Assembly: GCF_000317475.1 (NCBI RefSeq)
Contig: NC_019729.1
Coordinates: forward strand, 4,850,501-4,914,500
Direction of reading: 5' to 3'
Length of the DNA stretch: 64,000 bases
Source: Oscillatoria nigro-viridis PCC 7112
GTDB lineage: Bacteria; Cyanobacteriota; Cyanobacteriia; Cyanobacteriales; Microcoleaceae
Shown here: in pieces, positions 48,821 through 58,906 of the stretch
Position numbering within the stretch: position 1 is the stretch's first letter
Layout: every line of letters starts with the position of its first letter
Program-made: the position numbers and the translations under genes
Notes under the pieces: generated by a model
What the model saw: the letters and a program-made list of their open reading frames with translations, nothing else
The model's database searches: none
Told to the model about the DNA's origin: nothing

Positions 48821-49738
48821 ATGTTCTCAATTTATATTCTGACTTACAACGAAGAGATTGATATCGCCGCTTGCATTGAATCGGCACTGCTTTGTGACGA
48901 TATCATTGTAGTTGATTCTTTCAGCACCGATCGCACCCTTGAGATTGTTCAGAACTATGCCGTGCAAACAGTGCAGCACCGCTTTGAAACTCACGGACGC
49001 CAGCGGACTTGGATGCTCCAAGAAGTCCCGTGCAAGTACGAATGGGTTTACATCCTCGAAGCTGACGAGCGGATGACGCCTGCACTGTTTGCTGAATGCT
49101 TAAAGGCGATCGAAAGTCAAGAATATATCGGCTATTACGTAGCTGAAAAAGTAATATTTATGGAGCGCTGGATTCGCCGCAGCACTCAATATCCCCGCTA
49201 TCAAATGCGTCTCTTTCGCAAAGACCGAGTGTGGTTTACTGACTACGGTCACACTGAACGGGAAGTCTGCAACGGGCCTACTCACTTTTTGAAGGAAACT
49301 TACCCTCACTATACTTGCAGCAAAGGTCTTTCGCGCTGGATTGAAAAGCACAACCGCTACTCGACTGACGAGGCGGCTGAAACTCTCCGTCAATTAGAAG
49401 CGGGTCAAGTAAATTGGTGGGATTTATTGTTTGGCGCGTCGGAGGTGGAAAGGCGCCGCGCTTTGAAAGATTTTTCTTTGCGCTTGCCTTTGCGGCCTGT
49501 GGTGCGCTTTTTCTATATGTATATTTTACTCGGCGGATTTCTTGACGGTCAAGCGGGATTGGCTTGGTGCACGCTGCAAGCTTTTTATGAATATCTAATT
49601 TTGCTGAAAGTTTGGGAAATGAAGCATCTACCACTGCCAACTTTAGAGGCAGTGGCAGAACAATCTATTTCGGAAGTAGTAACAGTTGAGCCGTCAAAAG
49701 TTTCTTATAATCTTGGCGCTTCCGATACTCGAAATTAA
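48821..49738 (+). CDS. Glycosyltransferase family 2 (WaaE/HpsE-like)
   Basis: 305 residues. GT-A fold: IYILTYNEEIDIAACIESA at the start, DDIIVVDSFSTDRT, and the metal-binding region YILEADERMTPAL. The middle RRSTQYPRYQMRLFRKD and VCNGPTHFLKETYPHYTCS is typical of WaaE/KdtX-like lipopolysaccharide glucosyltransferases, also the type of hps glycosyltransferases. The C-terminal hydrophobic part (VVRFFYMYILLGGFLDGQAG) touches the membrane. It transfers a sugar from a nucleotide-sugar to a surface glycan; the acceptor is unknown. Downstream of hpsJ, probably one unit. Confidence 0.88.
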   Translation: MFSIYILTYNEEIDIAACIESALLCDDIIVVDSFSTDRTLEIVQNYAVQTVQHRFETHGRQRTWMLQEVPCKYEWVYILEADERMTPALFAECLKAIESQEYIGYYVAEKVIFMERWIRRSTQYPRYQMRLFRKDRVWFTDYGHTEREVCNGPTHFLKETYPHYTCSKGLSRWIEKHNRYSTDEAAETLRQLEAGQVNWWDLLFGASEVERRRALKDFSLRLPLRPVVRFFYMYILLGGFLDGQAGLAWCTLQAFYEYLILLKVWEMKHLPLPTLEAVAEQSISEVVTVEPSKVSYNLGASDTRN

Positions 49739-50100
49739 AAATTGATAATTAAAAGTTGGGTATTAAAAATTGGCATTGGTAATTAATACCACTTAAAAAA
49801 GAAGATGACAACCCCTTCAGAACATACATCTAATCAAGAACATAGCCATGATACACATCTGAAAAAATGGTAGTTTATTGCACCTAATTATCATTAATTC
49901 GGCTTGGCACAATTGGAGGATGATTCTTGTGGGGAGTAGGGGTCAGGCGTCCCGCCTGCTGTGAAAATACACGCCTTTTGGAGCACGATCGCACCTAAAA
50001 AAAAATCAAAATCATCCCGCTATTATGCAACGCTCCGCCATCAGTAGGTCTTTTGACGGGTTTGTCACCCAGTCCAGATATTCACCACCACAACAAAACA
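49739..50100. other. Intergenic, simple repeats
   Basis: AATTAAAAGTTGGGTATTAA-type near-repeats at 49739-49790. GTCAGGCGTCCCGCCTGCTG near 49945 is a small hairpin of the dispersed GTGGGGAGTAGG type. No gene. Confidence 0.4.
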
Positions 50101-50140
50101 AAAAAAACCCGATTTCTTAGAGAAACCGGGTTTCTGAATA
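50101..50140 (-). terminator. Terminator of glgB (from an AAACCGGGTTT element)
   Basis: Stem 50105-50117 with 50121-50133 (one mismatch). On the minus strand the 3' arm runs straight into TTTTTTTTGTTTTG. It lies 70 bases after the glgB stop. It is a mobile-type repeat that serves as a rho-independent terminator. Confidence 0.75.
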
Positions 50141-50206
50141 CCCTCAAATTTTTAGGTTTAATAAAGTTTTGATTCTTCTTAACTCAAAAGTCTCACGACT
50201 CACAAC

Positions 50207-52501
50207 TTAAAACTCTTGAGATTTTGCTGTTGTTTTTGCCCGATCGAGCTTTAAAATCAACACCCCCAAAGGTGGCAAACACAAGTCGATCGAATAAGCA
50301 CTGTTGTGGAACCACCACTCATCAGTCCACTTGCCCCCCAAATTCCCCATATTGCTACCGCCGTATTCCCGCGCGTCGCTGTTAAACAACTCCGTATAGA
50401 AACCGGGTTCCGGCACTCCTACGCGATAGTGAGAGTGCGGCTGGGGCGTAAAATTGCACACCGTCACCACAAACTCGTCGCCATCCTTCTCTCGGCGCAC
50501 AAAGGCCACGACACTGTGCCGGTTGTCGCTGCAATCAATCCACTCAAACCCATCCTCAGCAAAATCTTGACTGTAAAGTGCCGTTTCGCTGCGGTACAGA
50601 TTGTTCAAATCCTTAAAAAACAGCTTCAACTTTTGATGCGGCTCGAATTGCAGCAAACGCCACTCCAAATCTCCCCAAACGTTCCACTCTTGCCACTGGC
50701 CGAACTCCATCCCCATAAAGATCGTTTTCTTTCCGGGATGAGCAAACATAAAAGTAAACAAACACCGCACGTTTGCAAACTTTTGCCATTCGTCCCCTGG
50801 CATTTTCCCGATGATGTGGGCTTTGCCGTGGACTACCTCATCGTGGGACAAAGCCAGCATGAAATTCTCGCTGTGGTTGTACCACATACTGAAAGTTACG
50901 TTGTTCTGGTGGAACTGGCGGAACCACGGGTCCATGTGGTAATAGTCGAGCATATCGTGCATCCAACCCATGTTCCACTTCAGGTTGAAGCCCAAACCCC
51001 CTACATAGGTCGGCCAAGATACCATCGGCCAAGAGGTAGATTCTTCGGCGATCGACAGCGCACCTGGGAAATAGCTAAAAATGACGTGATTCGCCTGACG
51101 CAGAAAATCAGCAGCCTCGATATTTTCCCGGCCCCCGTACTGGTTGGTCAGCCATTCTCCGGGTTCGCGGCAGTAATCCAAATAAAGCATCGAGGCTACG
51201 GCATCTACGCGAATCCCGTCGATGTGGTACTTGTCAAACCAGAACAGAGCGTTTGATACTAGGAAATTCCGCACTTCGTTGCGGCCGTAGTTAAATACTA
51301 GGGTTCCCCACTCTTTGTGTTCGCCCTTGCGGGAGTCGGCGTGTTCGTACAAGTGAGTTCCGTCAAAGAAAGCCAAGCCGTGGCCGTCTTTGGGGAAATG
51401 TCCCGGTACCCAGTCCACCAGTACGCCAATGCCGTTGGCGTGGCACTGGTCAACAAAATACATGAAATCTTCAGGTTTGCCGTAGCGGGAAGTTGGGGCG
51501 AAATAGCCGGTTACTTGATAGCCCCAAGAACCGTCGAAAGGATGTTCGGCGATCGGCAGCATTTCGATGTGAGTGAATCCCAAATCTTTGACGTAGGGTA
51601 TCAGCCGATCGGCTAATTCCCGGTAAGTCAGAAAGCGCGCCCCGGGATTGAGTTCCGAAACCTGCACGGGGGGTTCTATTTCCCCATTTGGTAGCACGGC
51701 GGGTTCGTCAGTAGCGGCGTGCAGCCAAGAACCGATGTGGCATTCGTAAACGGAAATCGGCTGCGTCAGTGGGTCCGTGTGCCGCCGCTTATCGATCCAA
51801 GCGCTGTCGTGCCAAGTGTAGGTGTCTAAGTCGGTGACAATTGATGCTGTTTTCGGCCGCACTTCTTGCTGGAAACCGTAAGGATCGGACTTTTCGTAGG
51901 GATGTCCGTCTTGGTTTTTCACTTCGTATTTGTAGGAAGTTCCCACGGATAGTCCCGGAATAAATAATTCCCAGATGCCGTTTTGCGATTTCCGCATTTG
52001 ATGTTTGCGGCCGTCCCAATAGTTGAAATCTCCTAAAACTGACACATTTCGGGCATTCGGAGCCCAAACGGCAAAATATACTCCTGTGATGCCGCCTACC
52101 TCGGTGAGGTGCGCCCCGAGTTTTTCATAAATGCGGTGGTGATTGCCTTCTGAAAATAGGTGCTGGTCGAATTCTGTGAGTTTGGGCGATCGAAAGGCGT
52201 AGGGATCGTAGATGAAGCGCTCGTGTTCCCCTTCTTTGACCCGCAATTGATAGTTTGCTAGTTCTGGGGTGTCGATCGTACATTCAAAAAAGTGAGGGTG
52301 ATGCTCTGATTTCATCGCGTATTCGGCCCTGGCCTCCGGCAAAACTACTGATACCGCATCCGCATTCGGCAGATAAGCTCGGACGGCCCAGACTTTTTTG
52401 CCATTTTCTTCGATCGCGTGAGGGCCTAGCACTTCAAATGGATCGTGGTGCTGATTCCAAACAATTCGGTCAATCTGTTCAAAGGGGACGGTCGCGGGCA
52501 T
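50207..52501 (-). CDS. glgB: 1,4-alpha-glucan branching enzyme
   Basis: 764 residues, full length GH13 (GlgB type). The N-terminal carbohydrate-binding domains ([38 protein letters not shown]) are followed by the catalytic barrel with [36 protein letters not shown] (nucleophile Asp), IAEESTSWP (acid Glu) and [11 protein letters not shown] (third Asp). It makes the alpha-1,6 branches of glycogen in the cytoplasm. Single gene with its own terminator at 50101. About 700 bases of non-coding DNA lie upstream. Confidence 0.97.
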   Translation of the reverse strand: MPATVPFEQIDRIVWNQHHDPFEVLGPHAIEENGKKVWAVRAYLPNADAVSVVLPEARAEYAMKSEHHPHFFECTIDTPELANYQLRVKEGEHERFIYDPYAFRSPKLTEFDQHLFSEGNHHRIYEKLGAHLTEVGGITGVYFAVWAPNARNVSVLGDFNYWDGRKHQMRKSQNGIWELFIPGLSVGTSYKYEVKNQDGHPYEKSDPYGFQQEVRPKTASIVTDLDTYTWHDSAWIDKRRHTDPLTQPISVYECHIGSWLHAATDEPAVLPNGEIEPPVQVSELNPGARFLTYRELADRLIPYVKDLGFTHIEMLPIAEHPFDGSWGYQVTGYFAPTSRYGKPEDFMYFVDQCHANGIGVLVDWVPGHFPKDGHGLAFFDGTHLYEHADSRKGEHKEWGTLVFNYGRNEVRNFLVSNALFWFDKYHIDGIRVDAVASMLYLDYCREPGEWLTNQYGGRENIEAADFLRQANHVIFSYFPGALSIAEESTSWPMVSWPTYVGGLGFNLKWNMGWMHDMLDYYHMDPWFRQFHQNNVTFSMWYNHSENFMLALSHDEVVHGKAHIIGKMPGDEWQKFANVRCLFTFMFAHPGKKTIFMGMEFGQWQEWNVWGDLEWRLLQFEPHQKLKLFFKDLNNLYRSETALYSQDFAEDGFEWIDCSDNRHSVVAFVRREKDGDEFVVTVCNFTPQPHSHYRVGVPEPGFYTELFNSDAREYGGSNMGNLGGKWTDEWWFHNSAYSIDLCLPPLGVLILKLDRAKTTAKSQEF

Positions 52502-53214
52502 AAAACTACTTACCTCAATCTTTTAACTAAATGGCTTTCAAAACCTAGAGCGGCGCTGCACTTTACATTTCGATACATTTTTGATCGCTGATCCTACCAC
52601 TGATTAGCACGATCTTGCCTGCTACAGATCCAGCGCGCGCCCTTGTGCACACAGCAGGCTGTTGCCTTGCCGGCCGCCGAGCTGGGGTTTTACTGCTAAC
52701 ATCTAAGTATAGAAATATTAAAACAAATTGAAAAATTTATATTTTTTCTCAAATATCCTTGACTTATTATTTAATATGTGATACTTGAATTTTTCAAACT
52801 ATTGTCGATTGGCCGCTGCCGGAGGGTCAACCCTGTAAGTGTTGGGGAGCAGTTAATAGTTTACCTGGAATGTTCAGGCAGGGAGGATCGCCCGATCGGT
52901 AGACTTTCACATCCCGGAGGCTGGGTTTGCCCGCAAAGCTAGTGAATTTGGGCAATACTCTCAAACAGCTAAGCATACTTAACTCGGTATTGAGGAATCA
53001 AAGCTAAAGGACTCAGCATGGTGACAGCAGCAAGCAATATCTGCCATGCTCAAGGCATCGCCTACCCAACTAGCACCATCCTACCAGCGACGATGCAATA
53101 GGTTTAAAGCAGCACTCAGGCGCAACTGAAGCGAGTTTTGCCGAGGCAGGCTTAATACCGAACTGACCAGGCGCCAATTGAACCACTAAAGTGGCTCAAC
53201 ACAGACGGGTCGAT
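52502..53214. other. Long non-coding region upstream of glgB
   Basis: Over 700 bases. A 27-codon frame at 53018-53101 (starts MVTAASNICHAQG) has AGGA 8 bases upstream but no recognised similarity. The 52860-52960 stretch has GGGAGGATCGCCCGATCGG and CATCCCGGAGGCTGGGTTTG, which could fold. A long glgB leader or a non-coding RNA is possible, unproven. Confidence 0.3.
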
Positions 53215-53587
53215 TTACTTGCCCGCACCGGTGCGAAACTCGTAGTCAACAAATCGAGTAGCAATGCCACTCCTTTCATCGAGCCAGTCTTCGAGCATCC
53301 AAGCCTCAGCTTGCTTTCCTCTCGTCTGTGGGAACAGCGGCGGGGAAGGCAAGCGAGACTCGATCGAGTGCAAAATTTGCGTCGAGTCTGCGATCGCCTC
53401 CGGTTGACCTTCGAGTTGAGGCAGCAGCACTGGCCATTTCCTCAAACATCCTGTCACAGGGTTGAGTTTCAAAACGTGCAGGCCGGGAGTCAAATTTTCT
53501 ACTTGAAAGGGAATGCTCTGGTAACGCAGCGAATCATCGGACTTTGCTGCTGTAAGGGGACGTACTGAACTTTAGTAGTAAAAGCAT
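53215..53587 (-). pseudogene. Glutathione S-transferase pseudogene
   Basis: From ATG 53587 the frame reads MLLLLKFSTSPYSSKVR, the typical thioredoxin-like GST start with its SxKVR motif, and then meets TGA. In a neighbouring frame it continues DSLRYQSIPFQVENLTPGLH, then WPVLLPQLEGQPEAIADST (the gamma-Glu-binding Asp-Ser-Thr region), QILHSIESRLPSPPLFP and EAWMLEDWLDERSGIATRFV, and ends TGAGK with a stop. It therefore has a broken N-terminus and lacks most of the helical C-terminal domain. The overlapping plus-strand frame is a shadow. Confidence 0.75.
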
Positions 53588-53706
53588 CAGACAATCACTA
53601 ACACCCAACTTGAGACCTAGACCGATGAGATTGAAAAATGCGAGGAGCAAACCATTTTTCACCCGCAGGCTAGGCTCGTTGGGCACATACTCCGGGATAG
53701 CCCTAG

Positions 53707-53937
53707 TTAGGGCTTTTTAGGAGATGGAGTAGTAGTTCCACCAGCAGGAGACTTTTCAGCCCCTGGAGTAGCCTTTGGAGTTTCCTTAGTTGCTGGTGGA
53801 GCAGAAACAGGAGGAGTAGTAGTAGTGCCGCCCGGAGTCGGGCTAGCGCCACCGCCGCCGCCACCTTCACCTCCGCAGGCGCCGAGGGCTGCTGCCAAGC
53901 CCACTACCAAAGTCAAACGAATTAATCCCTTGTTCAT
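53707..53937 (-). CDS. Small Pro/Thr/Gly-rich lipoprotein
   Basis: 76 residues with AAGGAG 6-8 bases before the ATG. Signal II: MNKGLIRLTLVVGLAAALGA followed by Cys (lipobox LGAC). The mature part is low complexity, GGEGGGGGGASPTPGG, TTTTPPVSAPPATKETPK and so on, with no domain. It is probably a lipid-anchored spacer or a cell-wall-associated peptide, as often seen in cyanobacteria. The stop overlaps AGCCCTAACTAGGGCT, a small hairpin. Confidence 0.7.
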   Translation of the reverse strand: MNKGLIRLTLVVGLAAALGACGGEGGGGGGASPTPGGTTTTPPVSAPPATKETPKATPGAEKSPAGGTTTPSPKKP

Positions 53938-54274
53938 AAAAACTCCTTAACATTGAAGACCCATCGCAAGGAAGGGAATAGTTTACTTGAGAAACAATGC
54001 TGGCACGAATAGCTCAACGATTCGCTCGTTGATTACAATACTGCATTTATCAATAAATTTCACATAGATTATCGCTAACCAGCAAAGATTTCTTTTTTTT
54101 GGCAAATCCTGAAGTCAAAGAGACCAGTGGTAGGATGGGTTGGTTGGCTTGTGAGGTATCCTTGGTAAGGATAACCGATCGAACGCAGATGGCCACCACT
54201 GGCGATCGGGGAGACAAAAAACTCTTAACCTCAATCAAGCTGAAGCTACCCCACTTTACGTATTGGTGAACTCT
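53938..54274. other. Intergenic region
   Basis: Between divergent genes; promoters for both expected. A minus-strand frame of 62 codons at 54050 is not supported. TTTTTTTTGG at 54091 is the only run. Confidence 0.35.
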
Positions 54275-54850
54275 ATGACCGCTGCTATCAGATCCCCGGA
54301 TTCTCCCCGCTCCCGATCGACCCGCAAGCCCGCTGCTGGCGCAGCCAAAAGCAAAGTTACTTCTATTGCGCGAGCTAGGCGGGCGAAGACAGGGCCGGTA
54401 TTGCCCAACTACTCGCCAGCCGACGAACAGGCGATTGCTCGGTCGTCCGCATCGGTTATCAAAGTCCTGCCCGATCGCCAGCAGCAGCCAGTGTGGTTGC
54501 GATCGCTCCTGCAGGCACAGCGCGCCTCCTCAGTGGTAGCAGTTATGCTTTTGGGCGGTGCTCTGAGTCTCTACGGCTTGACAGTTTACGGCGAGCAGCG
54601 CTGGAGTCAGGAGTATCAAAAACTGGAAACTCTGCGCCTCCGGGAACAGCAATTGAGCGCTTCTAGCGAAGTCTTGAAACACCAACTTGCTAAAGAAGCC
54701 CAAAATCCCGAAACCGGTTTGGCTCCGCAGAATCCTGGGGATACGATTTTCTTGCAGCCGGCCCCTGAAACCCGATCGCCCGTTGCGGCACCAAATTCTG
54801 AGCCCGCTCTCGAGCATCGAGCCGGTGTGGAAACACCGCTGGGCTATTAA
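54275..54850 (+). CDS. FtsL-like bitopic division protein (putative)
   Basis: 191 residues from ATG 54275; a TTG four codons earlier is also in frame. The N-terminus is basic and disordered (RSRSTRKPAAGAAKSKVTS), followed by one membrane segment at about 92-112 (SSVVAVMLLGGALSLYGLTV), then a coiled helix (QEYQKLETLRLREQQLSASS, EVLKHQLAKEAQNP), then a Pro-rich tail. Position before ftsI and topology match FtsL/cyanobacterial division proteins, which link FtsW/FtsI to FtsQ/B. Sequence identity in this family is too low to prove it. It lies 290 bases before ftsI. Confidence 0.6.
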   Translation: MTAAIRSPDSPRSRSTRKPAAGAAKSKVTSIARARRAKTGPVLPNYSPADEQAIARSSASVIKVLPDRQQQPVWLRSLLQAQRASSVVAVMLLGGALSLYGLTVYGEQRWSQEYQKLETLRLREQQLSASSEVLKHQLAKEAQNPETGLAPQNPGDTIFLQPAPETRSPVAAPNSEPALEHRAGVETPLGY

Positions 54851-55144
54851 ACCTTGGTCAAAGCGTAGAGCGCCCGAGGGCCTGAGTGTCCGAGGGCCTG
54901 AGTGTCCGAGGCTCTAATTTCCTGTTTGACTTTTTTGCAAGTCGCGATCGATTTTCTGCTTCTAACCGAAAGTTACAGATTAACAATAATTAAGACCGCT
55001 TCAAAAAACAGAATGCAACTGTAGGTCCGATCCACACCCTGATAGGGACTGCTCATTCCCCAGTCGCAAAATTTATTTTTCAAAATATAAATTATAAATT
55101 ATAAATTCTAAAACGCTCTAACTTGCTATTGAATTTTTAATGCC
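54851..55144. other. Gap before ftsI with AAATTAT heptamers
   Basis: GCCTGAGTGTCCGAGG is repeated twice at 54879-54912. (ATAAATT)n heptamers lie at 55085-55110, before the ftsI start. Nothing else. Confidence 0.5.
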
Positions 55145-57070
55145 ATGAGCTACGACCCCCGTTTTGACCGCTACAGATCGCCGAATGTCAAACGCCCAAA
55201 ACAGGCGGGCGATTCCCTACCCGATAGCTTCGCAGCGCGTACAGGGTGGGAAAAACCAGCCAAACCTAGATCTTCGGGCAGTTTCGGGCGATCGCCACAA
55301 CAGACGGCTGCATCTTGGGGGCGACCGGGGGAGCGTTTAAAGCGCAGCAAGTTCCGTTTGTGGGCAGTCTGGGCGGTGTTGATGCTGGGGGGGCTGGGGC
55401 TGGCTGTGAATTTGTTTTATTTGCAGGTGACGCGAGCTCCGGCGCTGCGTAAACAGGCCGAGCAGCAGCAAACTCTCAAAACCAAGCCGTTTGTACCGAG
55501 ACGCCCGATAATTGACCGCGCAGGGAATGTTTTGGCGATCGACAGACAGGTGTACACGCTCTACGCTCACCCGAAGTTGTTTAACCACTCGAAGGCGGAA
55601 ATTGCTGCTAAATTGGCTCCGATGCTGGCGATCGAACGGAGTCCGGGCACTACGTCGGAAGCTGAACTGATACGCAGGTTTAATCTTGCTGAAAGCGGTA
55701 TTACAATTGCAGAGTCTCTGCCTCAAGAGGTTGCCGATCGCATCGCTCAGATGCAAATTAAAGACAGTCTGGTCGATGGCTTGGAGTTGCTGCGGCAGCA
55801 GCAGCGTTTTTACCCGCAGCAGGAGTTGGCGGCGGATATCCTCGGTTATGTGGACGGAGAACGGAAGGGACAAGCCGGGGTGGAATACAGCCAGCAGAAT
55901 TTGTTGGAACGATCGATGCCGTCGATTCAGTTTAGCAGGTCGAGCAATGGGAATTGGGTTCCCGATCGGCTGACGGCGGGATTTGTGCAGCTTGATGACT
56001 TGAAATTGCAATTGACGATCGACAGTCGCTTGCAGCGGGCTGCCCGAATTGCCCTCAAGGAAAAAATGAAGCAACACGATGCGAAGCGGGGCACGGTGAT
56101 TGTGATGGATGCCCGTAACGGGGAATTGCTGTCAGTTGTAGCGGAACCTTCTTATGACCCGAATCAATATTTTAATTTCGATTTGTCGCGCTATAAAAAT
56201 TGGGCTGTAACTGATGTTTATGAGCCTGGTTCGACTTTTAAAGCGATTAATGTGGCGATCGCTATGGAAGCGGGTGCGGTGAAACCTAATACTGTGTTTA
56301 AGGACGAAGGTCGGATTTACATGGATGGCTGGACTATCCAAAATTCCGATTACAAACAAGCAGGGGCGCGGGGTCCTTCCACTGTTACTGAGATTTTGAA
56401 ACATTCTAGCAATGTCGGGATGGTGCACGTAATGAGAAGTATGAAAGCTTCTCTTTACTATCAAGCTTTAGAAAAACTCGGACTCGGACAAACTGCGGGA
56501 ACAGATTTGCCTTTTGAAGTAACCAGTCAGCTTAAAAATCGAGAGCAATTTATTAACTCTCCGGTGGAAGTTGCTACTACGGCTTTTGGGCAAGGTTTTT
56601 CGATTACTCCGATACAGTTGGTGCAGCTTAACGGCGCTTTGGCTAACGGTGGCAAGTTGGTGACTCCTCACGTTGTGCGGGGACTTTTTGATAGGAACGG
56701 TGAAGCTTATTGGAAGCTTCCGAGGCCGGTTCCCAAGCAGGTTTTTTCGCCGGAAACTACTAAGCAGGTGTTAGAAATGATGGAAACTGTGGTTGATGGT
56801 GGTACGGGGAAAGCTGCACAAATTCCTGGGTATCGGATTGCAGGAAAAACGGGCACGGCTCAAAAAGCTAATGCTGGTGGGGGTTATTCTGACAAGGCGA
56901 TTATTACTAGCTTTGTGGGGATCATGCCTGTGGAGGCTCCTCGGTATGTGGTTTTGGCGGTGATTGATGAGCCGAAGGACGGTTCGGGGGGTACGGTGGC
57001 GGCGCCGATTGTGGAGTCGGTGATGGAGGCGTTGATTTCTATTGAGAAGATTGCGCCGAGTAAGAAGTAG
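55145..57070 (+). CDS. ftsI: Peptidoglycan D,D-transpeptidase FtsI (PBP)
   Basis: 641 residues. A disordered N-terminus to about 70 is followed by a membrane segment (LWAVWAVLMLGGLGLAVNLF) and the PBP dimerisation domain (KPFVPRRPIIDRAGNVLA). The transpeptidase domain has the three motifs S363-T-F-K366 (EPGSTFKAI), S421-S-N423 (HSSNVG) and K568-T-G-T571 (AGKTGTAQ). It cross-links septal peptidoglycan in the periplasm. The long basic N-terminus is typical of cyanobacterial FtsI. Next to the FtsL-like gene, same strand. Confidence 0.95.
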   Translation: MSYDPRFDRYRSPNVKRPKQAGDSLPDSFAARTGWEKPAKPRSSGSFGRSPQQTAASWGRPGERLKRSKFRLWAVWAVLMLGGLGLAVNLFYLQVTRAPALRKQAEQQQTLKTKPFVPRRPIIDRAGNVLAIDRQVYTLYAHPKLFNHSKAEIAAKLAPMLAIERSPGTTSEAELIRRFNLAESGITIAESLPQEVADRIAQMQIKDSLVDGLELLRQQQRFYPQQELAADILGYVDGERKGQAGVEYSQQNLLERSMPSIQFSRSSNGNWVPDRLTAGFVQLDDLKLQLTIDSRLQRAARIALKEKMKQHDAKRGTVIVMDARNGELLSVVAEPSYDPNQYFNFDLSRYKNWAVTDVYEPGSTFKAINVAIAMEAGAVKPNTVFKDEGRIYMDGWTIQNSDYKQAGARGPSTVTEILKHSSNVGMVHVMRSMKASLYYQALEKLGLGQTAGTDLPFEVTSQLKNREQFINSPVEVATTAFGQGFSITPIQLVQLNGALANGGKLVTPHVVRGLFDRNGEAYWKLPRPVPKQVFSPETTKQVLEMMETVVDGGTGKAAQIPGYRIAGKTGTAQKANAGGGYSDKAIITSFVGIMPVEAPRYVVLAVIDEPKDGSGGTVAAPIVESVMEALISIEKIAPSKK

Positions 57071-57105
57071 TTGATTGTATCTGAGATGTGGCACTATTCT
57101 CAATA

Positions 57106-57170
57106 AGCTTTTTATGAACAGGCTTTCCGGCCCGTTCCACGAGAAAATTCAATCTTTGTGCATTGGTGAG
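57106..57170. repeat. AACAGGC-type element, left part only
   Basis: TGAACAGGCTTTCCGGCCCG then TTCCACGAGAAAATTCAATC; only one hairpin left, and mutated. The region to 57400 shows no gene. Confidence 0.6.
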
Positions 57171-57404
57171 AAGTTAAGACTTAATTGCATTTGTCAATCA
57201 GTCATATTACTCAAAAAAACTGCTTTTTTAGCAGTGGAAAATTCACGATTTGAGGGGGAGTAAGTATAAATATCACCCTCGGCACGATCGCACGATCGCC
57301 CAAATCTCAGTTTTATGCCCAAAATCCGAGTAAATGTTGAGCATAATTGCTGGTTGACAAATGCTTTCTTAGCTTAACTTGTTACCAATGGCCCATAATT
57401 GACA

Positions 57405-57505
57405 ATCTCAAAAACCCGCCCTTTTAATCGCGGTCACTCGATCGGACATGATATAACCCATCGACAACAAGGCGATGGAGGACACGGCAATGCCGTTTCC
57501 CTACC
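57405..57505. repeat. GGGCGGGTTTTTGAG element, partial, minus orientation
   Basis: CAATCTCAAAAACCCGCCC then TTTTAATCGCGGTC...GATCGGACATGATATAA, matching the 13.68 kb copy inverted; then GGACACGGCAATGCCGTTTC, a hairpin also present near 58700. Confidence 0.6.
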
Positions 57506-57526
57506 CCAAAATAATCGATCGCGCTG

Positions 57527-58147
57527 TCAGTAACAATATCTTTTGTTGTCGTTGGGTTTTGATTGTCTGTTGGAGGTGCGCTTATGTCCTAGGAGAGTAG
57601 AGATGATGATGCAGCGTTGACTGTTTTTTAAATTGGGATGATATAGGGTGAGGGTTCCTTTTGCTCTGATACTCGTTAGCGTGCAGTCGTGATCGCTTCG
57701 AGATACGGGGCAACCTCGGTGGTTGAACATGACTCGCCGGATTGTGCCGTTTTCTTTTTGCTCGTTGTTTTCATTTACTTGGAGCACTGTTGTTTCATCT
57801 GTATCTATTTGAATTTGCGGTTCTAGGTTTTTCCATTGACTGGCTGGTATTTGGGCTGGGGGAATGTCGGCTGGATGGACTGCTACTTGTACGTTTTCTC
57901 CTACTTGTTTGAAGCTGGCTTGCCATGAAATTTTGTCGCGTTTGGCGTTGCTGCGGGCAAGTGCCATTGCCCAATAAGCTCGATCGACTGATACCTTTAA
58001 ACGGTGGTTGTTGATAAACATTAGCCAAGAGGGGGCGACGATCGCACAAAATATTCCTATGATTAAAATAATTATCAATAGCTCAATCATTGTAAAACCT
58101 GCGGCAGGTGTAGTGGCTCTGCCTTTGAGCGTTTTATTTATTGACAC
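57527..58147 (-). CDS. GspH/FimT-like pseudopilin (second copy type)
   Basis: 206 residues. Leader KGRATTPAAG, then FTMIELLIIILIIGIFCAIV: prepilin cleavage after the Gly, Glu at +5. The following SWLMFINNHRLKVSVDRAYWAMALARSNAKRDKISW (helix and first strand) and the end CIIISTLLGHKRTSNR parallel the hps-operon pseudopilin at 11796. It is not in an operon here. It probably forms part of a type IV pilus or hps-type secretion fibre. The C-terminal 15 residues (QSKPNDNKRYCY) run into repeats and may be a recent extension. Confidence 0.8.
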   Translation of the reverse strand: MSINKTLKGRATTPAAGFTMIELLIIILIIGIFCAIVAPSWLMFINNHRLKVSVDRAYWAMALARSNAKRDKISWQASFKQVGENVQVAVHPADIPPAQIPASQWKNLEPQIQIDTDETTVLQVNENNEQKENGTIRRVMFNHRGCPVSRSDHDCTLTSIRAKGTLTLYHPNLKNSQRCIIISTLLGHKRTSNRQSKPNDNKRYCY

Positions 58148-58906
58148 GTAGATGCACTCCCTGATATTTAGCTTGCCAAAAAAACAGCTAGGAGGAGCTA
58201 TTTTTTATTGGGTATATTTTAACTTTGGGTTTGGGGAGTGTGTAGATCGGTATTTACTGAAAATTTATGCGACTTTAAAAAAACTGCGGGTAAGGAAACA
58301 GCAGTCAGGAAAGGGTAGTGCGGTTTCCCTACAGCAATTGTGTCGATCGCCCGATCGCATCAGATCCCGAAGGTATGTAGGGAAAATCTCAATGAAAGCA
58401 GCCAAGCTAGAAGTTGCAGTTTTGAGGCAGGAGGCAGAAGGAAAGACTCTCCTGAGTTTATGGCGTAAAATATAGCAATCAATACAGTTAGAGTGATGAA
58501 TTTTCATTTAGACTATCGATTAGACTTGCTTGGAGTCAAGCTGGAAACTTGTCATCAAATTGAGGGACTAATTTACTTTCTACGCTGGTGTTTTAGCATC
58601 AAGAATAGTTTGTCCTAACTGCGAGAATTATACAGAAGAAATCCATCAGAATCTGGCGCAGTTCCGGGCGATCGCGCGATCGGATGTAACGATCGCCCGA
58701 TTTGTAGGGAAACGGCACTGCCTTGCCCTGATTTCGGGTAATATCGTTTTCCCTGACGCACCCTACATCAGTGACTATTTGGTTTTTGATGCGGGCGATC
58801 GATCCTCCTGCACTAAATACTCCTGTTCCTAACGGTAAATTGTTATTAGCAAGGGGGCTTTTTACATTGGAATACGAGCGGCAATTAGTATTAGAATATC
58901 CCATAT
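58148..58906. other. Intergenic region with fragments of repeats
   Basis: 760 bases. Frames at 58152, 58265 and 58599 have no domain or ribosome site and overlap repeat fragments (GGTAGTGCGGTTTCCCTACA; GACGCACCCTACATCA). No gene called. Confidence 0.4.

Noticed and set aside
53191-53568. 125-codon plus-strand frame
   Set aside because: Shadow of the minus-strand GST pseudogene, whose protein motifs are clear.
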